This document shows positions 54,020 to 61,174 of a DNA stretch of 61,174 nt, in pieces. The stretch spans positions 147,692-208,865 of the forward strand of contig NZ_AOIL01000070.1 in assembly GCF_000337595.1 (NCBI RefSeq), written 5' to 3'. The notes beneath the pieces are model-generated. The model was not told the origin of the DNA. It searched no databases and worked only from the letters and a program-made list of their open reading frames with translations. Each line of letters begins with the position of its first letter. Position 1 is the stretch's first letter. The DNA comes from Natrialba taiwanensis DSM 12281. GTDB lineage: Archaea; Halobacteriota; Halobacteria; Halobacteriales; Natrialbaceae. The translations under genes were made by a program, and so were the position numbers.

Positions 54020-54858
54020 GTTACGACGAGTTCCTCGCCGGCGAACCGGTCATCATCACCGCCGCCCTGACCGGCGGCGTGCACGGCAAGGAGACCACGC
54101 CGCACCTCCCTGAAACGCCCGAAGAGATCGGGAAAGCGGCGGCGGAGGCCGAAGCCGCCGGCGCGGCCGTCGTCCACGTTCACGCGCGCCAACCGAACGG
54201 CGAGCGCACGTTCGCGACCGAGCGCTTCCAGGAGATCGACGATGCCATCCGCCGCCGCGCTGAGGACGTGATCATCCAGCACTCCACCGGCGGAACGGGC
54301 GCGCCGGATGCGGATCGACATCTTCCCCTGCGGACTGACCCCGCCCCGGAGATGGCCTCGCTCGACATGGGGCCGCTGAACCGGTACGATCACCTCACCA
54401 GCGAGAACACCCGCGGCCTCGTCGACTCGCTCCACGCGGAGATGGTCGAACGCGGCGTGAAACCCGAACTCGAACTCTTCAACGACGGCCACCTGAACGA
54501 GGCGTTCGGTCTGCTCGATCGGCGCGACCTTGCCAACCCCGTCTACGGAACTCTGATCTTCGGCCCCGGCACGCTCACCCCGCCGGCGCCGCGGAACTTC
54601 CTGACCGCGATCGACAACCTGCCCGCGGGCGCGCAGTTCAACACCCTCGGCTTCGGCCGCCACCAGCTTCCGTTCGCGACGATGGGCCTCCTCTTCGGCG
54701 GCCACGTCCGCGTCGGTCTGGAGGACAACGTCTACTACCGACAGGGTGAACTCGCAACGAGCAACGCGCAACTGGTCGAGCGAGTTGTCCGCATCGCCGA
54801 CGAACTCGGCCGCCCGGTCGCGACGCCGTCGCAGGCACGCGAAATTCTGGGTCTCTGA
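54016..54858 (+). CDS. 3-keto-5-aminohexanoate cleavage (BKACE) family enzyme
   Basis: 280 aa, GTG start at 54016. TIM-barrel fold with 'VIITAALTGGVHGKE' at the N-terminus, the zinc motif HVHAR (about 58-62, in 'VVHVHARQPNGE'), and 'QHSTGGTG' and 'ASLDMGPLNRYDH' as in the DUF849 family. It condenses a beta-keto acid with acetyl-CoA and releases an acetoacetyl product in known members; the local substrate is unknown. The upstream Cys protein overlaps it by the GTGA. Confidence 0.88.
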   Translation: MSYDEFLAGEPVIITAALTGGVHGKETTPHLPETPEEIGKAAAEAEAAGAAVVHVHARQPNGERTFATERFQEIDDAIRRRAEDVIIQHSTGGTGAPDADRHLPLRTDPAPEMASLDMGPLNRYDHLTSENTRGLVDSLHAEMVERGVKPELELFNDGHLNEAFGLLDRRDLANPVYGTLIFGPGTLTPPAPRNFLTAIDNLPAGAQFNTLGFGRHQLPFATMGLLFGGHVRVGLEDNVYYRQGELATSNAQLVERVVRIADELGRPVATPSQAREILGL

Positions 54859-54936
54859 GTCGCTTCTGCCCCCGTCCTCTGACGAATCCGGCGAAATCGA
54901 CCCAAATCATTAGCCCCCTTCCATCGTACCGGGCCT

Positions 54937-55698
54937 ATGGTCGCGGACGACTCGCCTCTCATGGAGGCACTCCAGATCGGGTCCGGCGTGGTCGCCGTCG
55001 TCGGCGCCGGCGGCAAGAAAACGACGCTCTACATGCTGGCGGAACGCGCCGCCCGACTGCCGTCTTCGAGAACCGTCCTCACCGCAACCGTTCGGATTCC
55101 CGTCTTCGATCGACACGTCCAGCGGGTCGCCGTCTCGGACGATCCGGTCGCAACCGCGGCCGCCGCGGATCGCTGGCCCCTCGGCGTCGTTCCGGAGCGA
55201 GAGGGCGACCGCTACGTCGGCTACGATCCCGCCACCATTGACGAACTCGCAGCCGCTGACACGGCCGACCTCGTTCTCGTTAAAGCCGATGGCGCGCGAA
55301 CGCGCGAGTTCAAAGCGCCGGGCGATCACGAGCCCCAACTGCCGCGGCGTACGGATACCGTCGTCCCGATCGCGAGCGTGCAGGCCGTCGGCAAGCCCCT
55401 CTCGGCCGAGTTCGTCCACCGGCCCGAGCGCGTCGCGGCGATCACCGATCGTGAACTCGGCGAGCCGATCCGGCCCGACGACGTGGCGCGGGTGCTCGCG
55501 AGCGAGCGCGGCGGGTTGAAGGGCGTTCCGGACGGGGCGACGGTCGTGCCGGTGCTTAACAAGGTAGACGACCCGTCGCTCCGGGCGACCGGCGAGGAGA
55601 TCGCAGCGGCCCTGCTCGATCGCACACCGGCTGTCTCTCGCGTCGTGCTCACGTGCTTGATCGATGATAAGCCGGTGGTTGCAGTTCTCGAGTCCTGA
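54937..55698 (+). CDS. yqeC: YqeC family protein (selenium/molybdenum cofactor maturation)
   Basis: 253 aa. P-loop-like 'VVAVVGAGGKKTTLYML' near residues 18-34, 'LVLVKADGARTREFKAPGDHEPQLP' in the core, and 'VVPVLNKVDDPSLRATG'. YqeC is linked to selenium-dependent molybdenum hydroxylase maturation in bacteria; haloarchaea lack selenocysteine, so a molybdenum-cofactor role is inferred. It converges with mobA, 24 nt apart. Confidence 0.82.
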   Translation: MVADDSPLMEALQIGSGVVAVVGAGGKKTTLYMLAERAARLPSSRTVLTATVRIPVFDRHVQRVAVSDDPVATAAAADRWPLGVVPEREGDRYVGYDPATIDELAAADTADLVLVKADGARTREFKAPGDHEPQLPRRTDTVVPIASVQAVGKPLSAEFVHRPERVAAITDRELGEPIRPDDVARVLASERGGLKGVPDGATVVPVLNKVDDPSLRATGEEIAAALLDRTPAVSRVVLTCLIDDKPVVAVLES

Positions 55699-55722
55699 TC
55701 CTAACGAAAGCGGGTTCCGATG

Positions 55723-56436
55723 TCACCCCTGCGAGGACGAGTCGGCGAGTCGCTCACACGCGGCTTCGAACTCCTCTCGCGTGTTGACGTTCTCGAACGT
55801 CTCCAGATCGGTGTAGTCGCGTATCTCGTCCGTCTCGACGACGACGTAGTCGAGATCGAACAGGGGTTCGACGACCCGTCGGTCGCCGCGGTCGACGGCG
55901 CGTTCGCAGGCCTCTCCCATCGGCTCGGTTCGGTAGACCGCCTGCGTCGTCTGGAACCACTCGTCTTCGAGTCGCGGGACCGCAGCGTCCGCGTCTGCAC
56001 TTGCCGCCCGATCGAAAAGGGCCGAGACGAGTTCGGGATCGACGAACGGCATGTCGCAGGCGACGACGACGGCGAACTCGGTCTGTGCCGCGCGAAGTCC
56101 GGTCATGATGCCCGCCATCGGCCCGCGGTCGGGGACTGGATCGACGGCGAAGGAGACTGGTTGCTCGCCAGCGCTATCGGAGTCGCCCGCATCGGCTGTG
56201 AGTGCATCGTCGATAACGGGCACCTGGTCGTCCCGACAGTTGATGATGAACTCGTCGACGACGGGGCTGAGTCGATCGACGACGCGGCGGATCATGGGCG
56301 TTCCCGCGAGTTCAGCGACGGCCTTGTCTTCGTCGCCGAAGCGGGTCGAGTGGCCGCCCGCGAGGATGACAGCCGTCCGCTTATCCGGCGTGGCGTCCGG
56401 TTGCGCTGCACCGCCCGGTCCGGTTGCAGGGGGCAT
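55723..56436 (-). CDS. mobA: Molybdenum cofactor guanylyltransferase
   Basis: 237 aa from the ATG at 56436 (MPPATGPGGAAQP). 'AVILAGGHSTRFGDEDKAVAEL' is the nucleotidyltransferase box near residues 22-43 (LAGGxSxRFG-DK), 'VVACDMPFVDPELVSAL' the metal-binding CDMP motif. It adds GMP to molybdopterin. The formate dehydrogenase-like enzyme nearby (57268) belongs to a family that can use the bis-MGD cofactor such a protein makes. Confidence 0.9.
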   Translation of the reverse strand: MPPATGPGGAAQPDATPDKRTAVILAGGHSTRFGDEDKAVAELAGTPMIRRVVDRLSPVVDEFIINCRDDQVPVIDDALTADAGDSDSAGEQPVSFAVDPVPDRGPMAGIMTGLRAAQTEFAVVVACDMPFVDPELVSALFDRAASADADAAVPRLEDEWFQTTQAVYRTEPMGEACERAVDRGDRRVVEPLFDLDYVVVETDEIRDYTDLETFENVNTREEFEAACERLADSSSQG

Positions 56437-56493
56437 ACGTGCATGTTGGGCAACCGGCGGCAAAAGTCCGCGGCCGACTGTCTGAATCGAGCG

Positions 56494-57111
56494 TTACTGG
56501 TCGGCAGTGGTGGCCGAGAGACGCCAGAGCGCCCGATGAACCGTCCACAACTCGCAGTCGACCGTCGCCGCAATCGATCGACAGCGGTCGAGATACGTCT
56601 CGTAGTCGCTCGCTGTTGGTGCGGTCGGGTACGGCTCCGCGAGTTCACCAGCGTCGTGAAGAACGGCCCACTCGCGAGGCCCGAGGACGGTGAACCGCTG
56701 CGGGGCGAGAAACATGAGAAAGGCGGTGGCGACCGGCACGTCGACACCGTTCAGGGCAGTGAGGGCATCGATCGCAGCGGCGGCGTCACGCACTGTGACG
56801 GTGGTCGCGTCGACGGCGTCCTGCTCCAGGCGGGTGATCGCAGCGCCGGCGTCCGCGATCGCAGTTCGGACGGCGTCGAACTCGTTCTCCTGAAAGCGCT
56901 CTTCTGCGGCCCGCCGCTCGGCGTCGGGATAGGAGCCGAGAAACCGCCGGTAGTACCACCTGACGACCCAGGCGGCGTCGCGCCACCCGAACGCGGCCGT
57001 CTCGAACGCTTGCGGGAGCGTTTCGAGTTGCTCCTGTTCGACAGGATAGAAGGGGTTCTCTGCCCGGTAGTCGGCCGCTTCGGAGCGCACTAGCTCGCGT
57101 GTGAACTCCAT
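56494..57111 (-). CDS. Conserved hypothetical protein with HhH-like segment
   Basis: 205 aa. A helical protein with no strong family hit. The segment 'DALTALNGVDVPVATAFLMFLAPQRFTVLGPREWAVL' (split here, about 118-155) resembles the helix-hairpin-helix and following Asp-region of HhH-GPD-like DNA glycosylases, but the catalytic Lys is not visible. A DNA-binding or base-flipping role is a guess only. It lies between mobA and the formate dehydrogenase-like gene on the opposite strand. Confidence 0.5.
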   Translation of the reverse strand: MEFTRELVRSEAADYRAENPFYPVEQEQLETLPQAFETAAFGWRDAAWVVRWYYRRFLGSYPDAERRAAEERFQENEFDAVRTAIADAGAAITRLEQDAVDATTVTVRDAAAAIDALTALNGVDVPVATAFLMFLAPQRFTVLGPREWAVLHDAGELAEPYPTAPTASDYETYLDRCRSIAATVDCELWTVHRALWRLSATTADQ

Positions 57112-57267
57112 CATGCTATTGTATGTCGTGGAGCGCTGTTAGCGTTCGCCCGAGGGGGTCGCGTTCCACCCGTCGTCTGGCCGCTCGTCTCTAGTGTGAT
57201 AGAAAAACTCTTGCACACTCGCGTTGTGAATGCACGCACCGCGATTCACCACCGAACGGAGCAGCCA

Positions 57268-59376
57268 ATGTCCAGTGATCAACACCAGACCGACGAACCG
57301 GTCACAACGATTTGCCCGTACTGCGGTGTCGGCTGTGGTATCCAGGTTCAACAGGGCGACGACCCAGGTGACGTGCAGTTCATGCCCTGGGGCGACGCGC
57401 CGGTCAACGAGGGCCGCATCTGTATCAAAGGCGGCGCGGCGACGGAGGTCGTCGACCACGAGGACCGACTGACCGACCCGCTCATCAAAGACAACAGCGG
57501 CGAGTTCCGCGAGGCGACCTGGGACGAGTGCTACGAGTTCATCGTCGATGAACTCGAGCGGATTCGTGCGGCGTACGGCCCGGACGCGGTGGGCTTTTTC
57601 GGCTCCTCGAAGACGATGAACGAGGAGAACTACCTCCTGCAGAAGATCGCCCGCCGCTACGGGACGAACAACGTCGACAACTGCACGCGGATGTGCCACG
57701 CCTCGACGGTCTGGGCGTTGCGGACGAGCCTGGGTGCGGGCGCGATGACGAACAGTATGGCCGACTTGCGGGCCGAAACCGACGTATTCTGGATTCAAGG
57801 GGCCAATCCGGGCGAGCAACACCCCATTGCGAACAGCCAGTACTTCCGGCAGGCCGTCCTTGACGGCGCGACCGTCATCCAGATCGATCCGCACGCGAAC
57901 AAGACGACCCGCTCGTTCCAGATCGATGAGACGGATCGACACATGCACCTCCAGTTGAATCCGGGGACCGACGTTCCCCTGTTGAACATCGTCCTCAAAA
58001 CGGTGCTCGAGAACGACTGGCTCGACGACGAGTTCATCGCGGAGCGAACCGAGGGCTTCGAGCATCTGCAGGAGACGCTCGCTGATTTCGACACAGAAGC
58101 CGCCGCCGAGGAGTGTGCGGTCCCGCTCGCGGACATCGAACTCGCTGCGGAAAAGTACGCGACCGCCGACAACGCGGCTATCTTCACCGGCATGGGGATG
58201 AGTCAGCACCGGTGTGGCGTCGACAACGTCCAGAACGAGATCAACCTGGCGCTGATCACGGGGAACCTTGGTCGCCCTGGGACCGGCGTCAATCCGCTGC
58301 GCGGCCAGAACAACGTTCAAGGGACCTGCGACGTTGGCGCGATGCCGAACGTCCTGCCGGGCTACCAGCTCGTCGACGACGACGAGGCCCGCGAGCGCGT
58401 CGAGGAAGTCTGGGGCTTCGACATCCCCGACGAGCCCGGCCTCACCAACGTCGAGGTTTCACATGAGTTCGGCGACGGGATTCGCGGCCTGTACGTCATG
58501 GGCGAGAACCCGATCATGAGCGAACCCGACGCGAACCGGGTCGCAGAACGGATGGAAGAACTCGAGTTCATGGTAGTGCAGGACATTTTCCCGACGGAGA
58601 CGGCCGAGTACGCCGACGTGATTCTGCCGGCGACGACCTGGGCGGAGCGCGGCGGGACGGTCACCAATACGGATCGTCGCGTCCAGCGCATGCGCGGCGT
58701 CGAGAAAGTCCACGAGAACACGAAACACGATCTCGAGATCCTTTCGGAAATCGGTACGCGACTCTTCGGCGCGGCTGGGTTCGACTTCGACACCCCCGAA
58801 GCCGTCTTCGAAGAACTCCGGCAGGTGTGTCCGAGTTACCACGGGATGACCTACGACCTGCTCGGCGAGGAGGGTCTCCACTGGCCCTGTTACGAACTGG
58901 GTGACGAGGGCGATCCCTACCTCTATGAGGAGGAATTCGACACCGAGAGCGGACTCGGACACATCGAGGGCGTGAGCCACACCCCGCCGGCCGAGACGCC
59001 GGACGAGGACTATCCGCTGATCCTCACGACGGGCCGCCTCGAAGAGCACTACAACACCGGCACGATGAGCCGTCGGTCGTCTACGCTCAACCGACAGACG
59101 CCGGAAAACTTCGTCGACGTGCATCCGGCGGACGCCGAGCGATACAGCATCGAGGCCGGCCAGATGGTTACCCTCGCATCCAGGCGCGGCGAGATCACCG
59201 TCGAGGCGAAGGTCACCGACGACACCAAGGAGGGCGTCGTCTGGACGACGCCGCACTTCGCGGCCGCCTCGGCGAACAAACTGACGAACGACGTGCTCGA
59301 CGACCGGGCAAAGATTCCCGAATACAAGGCCGCGGCGGCAGAGATCGAGGTTGAACTCGAGCCCGACGCCGACTAA
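57268..59376 (+). CDS. Formate dehydrogenase-like molybdopterin oxidoreductase (alpha subunit)
   Basis: 702 aa from the ATG at 57268 (MSSDQHQTDEPV). The [4Fe-4S] site is C16, C19, C23 and C52 ('CPYCGVGCG' and 'RICIKG'). C143 in 'RMCHASTVW' takes the place of the Sec/Cys that coordinates Mo in FdhF. 'QGANPGEQHPIANSQY' and 'ENPIMSEPDANRVAE' are cofactor sites, and 'YNTGTMSRRSSTLNR' the C-terminal lid. Likely oxidises formate in the cytoplasm, but no electron-transfer or diaphorase subunit is adjacent. Confidence 0.9.
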   Translation: MSSDQHQTDEPVTTICPYCGVGCGIQVQQGDDPGDVQFMPWGDAPVNEGRICIKGGAATEVVDHEDRLTDPLIKDNSGEFREATWDECYEFIVDELERIRAAYGPDAVGFFGSSKTMNEENYLLQKIARRYGTNNVDNCTRMCHASTVWALRTSLGAGAMTNSMADLRAETDVFWIQGANPGEQHPIANSQYFRQAVLDGATVIQIDPHANKTTRSFQIDETDRHMHLQLNPGTDVPLLNIVLKTVLENDWLDDEFIAERTEGFEHLQETLADFDTEAAAEECAVPLADIELAAEKYATADNAAIFTGMGMSQHRCGVDNVQNEINLALITGNLGRPGTGVNPLRGQNNVQGTCDVGAMPNVLPGYQLVDDDEARERVEEVWGFDIPDEPGLTNVEVSHEFGDGIRGLYVMGENPIMSEPDANRVAERMEELEFMVVQDIFPTETAEYADVILPATTWAERGGTVTNTDRRVQRMRGVEKVHENTKHDLEILSEIGTRLFGAAGFDFDTPEAVFEELRQVCPSYHGMTYDLLGEEGLHWPCYELGDEGDPYLYEEEFDTESGLGHIEGVSHTPPAETPDEDYPLILTTGRLEEHYNTGTMSRRSSTLNRQTPENFVDVHPADAERYSIEAGQMVTLASRRGEITVEAKVTDDTKEGVVWTTPHFAAASANKLTNDVLDDRAKIPEYKAAAAEIEVELEPDAD

Positions 59377-59473
59377 TTCTCGGCGACCGACGATCGACGG
59401 CCGCCGATCAGTTTCGGCGTGCGGACGGCACTTATGCCCACCGGGACCCAAGAGCGACCAACGGAGAGAGCCA

Positions 59474-59899
59474 ATGAAACTACAAATTCTGGACGGCGAA
59501 ATCGTGATTGACGAGTCGAGTATCGCCGAATCGGCCGCCGAAATCCGGGCGCAGGTGCGCGAGTACGAGCGGGGCGACCGGCGGCGCTTCGACCTCGACG
59601 TGATCGTGCCTGACGGGCTAACCGGCGACGTAATGGCCGCGATGATGGCAATCCCCTACGGCGAAACGCGCACGTACGGCGACCTCGCCGCTGACCTCGG
59701 AACAAGTCCAGTCGCCGTGGGTCAGGCCTGCGGCCGCAATCCCGTGCCGATCGTCGTTCCCTGTCACCGCGTCGTCGGCAGCGACGGCGCGCTCACGGGC
59801 TACTCGGCGGCCGACGGCGTCGCGACGAAGCGCCGACTGCTCGAACTTGAGGCGCGCGCGAGCGGCGGCCCGGTACAGACGCGATTGCCGACGACGTGA
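59474..59899 (+). CDS. ogt: Methylated-DNA-[protein]-cysteine S-methyltransferase
   Basis: 141 aa from the ATG at 59474 (MKLQILDGEIVIDESS). The active-site PCHR motif is at 96-99 ('VPIVVPCHRVVG', C97), preceded by the helix-turn-helix 'YGDLAADLGTSPVAVGQACGRNP'. Transfers an alkyl group from O6-guanine to itself, a one-use repair protein. A single gene, with no Ada regulator seen. Confidence 0.92.
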   Translation: MKLQILDGEIVIDESSIAESAAEIRAQVREYERGDRRRFDLDVIVPDGLTGDVMAAMMAIPYGETRTYGDLAADLGTSPVAVGQACGRNPVPIVVPCHRVVGSDGALTGYSAADGVATKRRLLELEARASGGPVQTRLPTT

Positions 59900-60036
59900 G
59901 GCTGTCATAGAACTGCTCTCACACCCCGATCTAATGATTACAATAATCGGTAAGTACGGACGAAGAACTGACTGGTGTTCATCGCTTCCAGAGTTGTCCG
60001 CAAAACACGTTCCGCAGCTTGCTCCATAGCTCAGAT

Positions 60037-60255
60037 ATGTCCACGACCATCACAACACCCGATGCAGACGAGGAATGTGCGTACTGTGGATCGCGTATCT
60101 TCGACCACGATCCGATCTGTGTACGTGATTGTACTGACGACTGTGGCTCACCCGCGTACTTCTGTAACTACGCGTGTCTCTCGACATATATCGACGAGAA
60201 CAGCCGTATGACGGGGAATGCGTGTGAATGGCCGCCTGGTGAACGCAATTGTTGA
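60037..60255 (+). CDS. Small zinc-ribbon-like protein
   Basis: 72 aa from the ATG at 60037 (MSTTITTPDADEEC). Nine Cys in 60 residues, including 'CAYCGSRIF', 'CVRDCTDDCG' and 'FCNYAC', fit a zinc-ribbon/treble-clef-like site. Small haloarchaeal orphan; maybe DNA- or RNA-associated. It has a typical haloarchaeal codon pattern, so I accept it. Confidence 0.6.
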   Translation: MSTTITTPDADEECAYCGSRIFDHDPICVRDCTDDCGSPAYFCNYACLSTYIDENSRMTGNACEWPPGERNC

Positions 60256-60411
60256 GTGACGCATCGTTAGATCCACATGTAGACTTACCGGTACGTTTCT
60301 CCGAATACGGTCTGGAATTCAGCCTGTGTGAATCGTTCTATGGCCCCCAGAGTCGGGAACACTGAACAGGATCTGAGAGGCCTGATGAACGGATTTGGTC
60401 AGAACAGGAAT

Positions 60412-60603
60412 CTACTCGTTCTCCAGAGCCGCGTAGATTTCGGCGTGGCGGCGTCCGTCGAGTTTTCCCATCTCGAGTGCGATCTCGTGGCGTTCCTCGT
60501 CGCTCTCAGCCGACTGATATCGCTCGTACAGCCGGCGGACCTCTTCATCGACCGCTGCCGAGGAGTCAGTACTGGACGCCATCGCTGTATCCCAAATACG
60601 CAT
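60412..60603 (-). CDS. Probable antitoxin of the Doc pair
   Basis: 63 aa from 60603, or 56 aa from the ATG at 60582 (MASSTDSSAAVDEEV). It is acidic and helical ('EVRRLYERYQSAESDEERHEIALEMGKL'), as expected of an antitoxin, but I recognise no named family. It lies 12 nt downstream of the Doc-like gene on the same strand, the reverse of the usual antitoxin-first order. Assignment rests on the position and size. Confidence 0.5.
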   Translation of the reverse strand: MRIWDTAMASSTDSSAAVDEEVRRLYERYQSAESDEERHEIALEMGKLDGRRHAEIYAALENE

Positions 60604-60615
60604 TGAATCCCTTTA

Positions 60616-61014
60616 TCAGTTGCGACGAGCACACGCTCGGAAGTAGATGACTGCCGTCTCGGTGTCGACCCCGGCTTCGTCCGTTGCAAATCGGTGCAGT
60701 AAGGTGCGAATTTCGTTGCCGTATTCGAACGTATACCCGTTCAACGTATAGAAGACAACCACTGTTCGGAGTGCAGTTCGTTTGTTCCCATCGACAAACG
60801 GATGATTCGCAACGAGGAGTCGCATCAAATGCACTGCTTTTTCGTGACGTGTTTGCGGTACCTCCCCGAAGAACCCTTCTGACACGTACTGCAGTGCGGA
60901 TTCAATCGCGTCCTCCGACCGAACTCCTGGTTCCGTATTGTCGCCTTCCGCAACGATCTGCTCGTGGAGATCGAGAATTAGTTCCTCGGAGGGATACCCG
61001 ATGTCGTCAGTCAC
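60616..61014 (-). CDS. doc: Fic/Doc family toxin (death-on-curing type)
   Basis: 132 aa. The Fic/Doc motif is 'HPFVDGNKRTALR' (71-83), matching HPFxx(G/A)NKRT. Doc proteins phosphorylate EF-Tu and block translation in bacteria; the target in archaea is not known. 'SEDAIESALQYVSEGFFG' is the typical Doc N-terminal region. A small gene follows on the same strand and is the probable antitoxin. At the window edge, so upstream control is not visible beyond 160 nt. Confidence 0.85.
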   Translation of the reverse strand: MTDDIGYPSEELILDLHEQIVAEGDNTEPGVRSEDAIESALQYVSEGFFGEVPQTRHEKAVHLMRLLVANHPFVDGNKRTALRTVVVFYTLNGYTFEYGNEIRTLLHRFATDEAGVDTETAVIYFRACARRN

Positions 61015-61174
61015 GCTCCCGACTCTCTCGGGCCACCCGATAGTAGTTTCTGATGAGTGATCTTCCCTGTCAGTACTGTCTAGTTACGTGATTCAGGCAT
61101 GCGTGGGCGTTCTGTGCAAACGGTTCTATTGAATCCACGGACGGCATCGGGGTAAGTCGTCAGAACGATTGAGG

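Noticed and set aside
1-61174. tRNA genes, CRISPR arrays and insertion sequences
   Set aside because: I looked for tRNA T-loop motifs, evenly spaced repeats and transposase-like frames and found none I could defend.

Overview
This GC-rich window with acidic proteins comes from a haloarchaeon, most like Natrialba, Natrinema or Haloterrigena relatives (inference). The support is an archaeal class I aldolase, an Orc1/Cdc6 initiator, archaeosine genes, a HTH_10 (Bat-type) regulator, GTG starts, leaderless-type promoters and several haloarchaea-only protein families. It looks chromosomal. I found no insertion sequence, CRISPR array, rRNA or tRNA.

Layout. 0.2-2.6 kb: OPT oligopeptide transporter and a PqqD-like protein. 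2.7-10.1 kb: folD, an aldo/keto reductase, a COX15-like/CtaB fusion for heme O, a DUF3267-like membrane protease, a degenerate Nudix protein, a PadR regulator and small conserved proteins. 10.2-15.8 kb: acyl-CoA dehydrogenase, NAD(P)-binding oxidoreductase, squalene/phytoene synthase, a large exported membrane protein and a helix-hairpin-helix protein. 15.9-17.7 kb: a gluconeogenic pair (fructose-bisphosphate aldolase and fructose-1,6-bisphosphatase) behind a TrmB-type site. 17.8-22.4 kb: a Tat-exported trypsin-like protein, a DUF5658 protein and an overlapping MaoC/PH/PH operon.

24.2-30.7 kb is a replication-origin neighbourhood. An orc1/cdc6 gene is flanked on both sides by copies of a 'TTTCA(C/G)TCTGAA...GGGGG' element, which I read as haloarchaeal origin recognition boxes. 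Two paralogous glutamate dehydrogenases bracket it, and a pyridoxamine-oxidase-like gene inside it is broken by one amber codon. 30.8-34.6 kb holds membrane and lipoprotein genes and a RIO-like kinase. 34.6-40.0 kb looks like a catabolic island: a sodium/solute symporter, a creatinase-type M24 hydrolase without the usual metal ligands, a HTH_10 regulator and an aldehyde dehydrogenase.

40.4-45.7 kb: nitrilase, SRPBCC protein, AbrB-PhoU regulator, ATP-NAD kinase-like protein and a CinA-type protein. 45.9-48.6 kb: a regulator and queD-queE-queC, which make preQ0 for archaeosine tRNA modification. 48.6-53.6 kb: iron alcohol dehydrogenase, M48 protease, VOC dioxygenase and a lipoprotein. 53.7-59.4 kb: a Cys-containing small protein coupled to a BKACE enzyme, then a molybdenum-related group (yqeC, mobA, formate dehydrogenase-like catalytic subunit). 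59.5-61.0 kb: DNA alkyltransferase, a small zinc-ribbon-like protein and a Doc-type toxin with a probable downstream antitoxin.

The items I consider most worth following up are the origin with its box set, the amber-interrupted gene, the metal-ligand-less M24 cluster, the Tat-exported serine protease-like protein, and the dyad sites at and inside queD. All functions are judged by eye from protein motifs; no database search was run.
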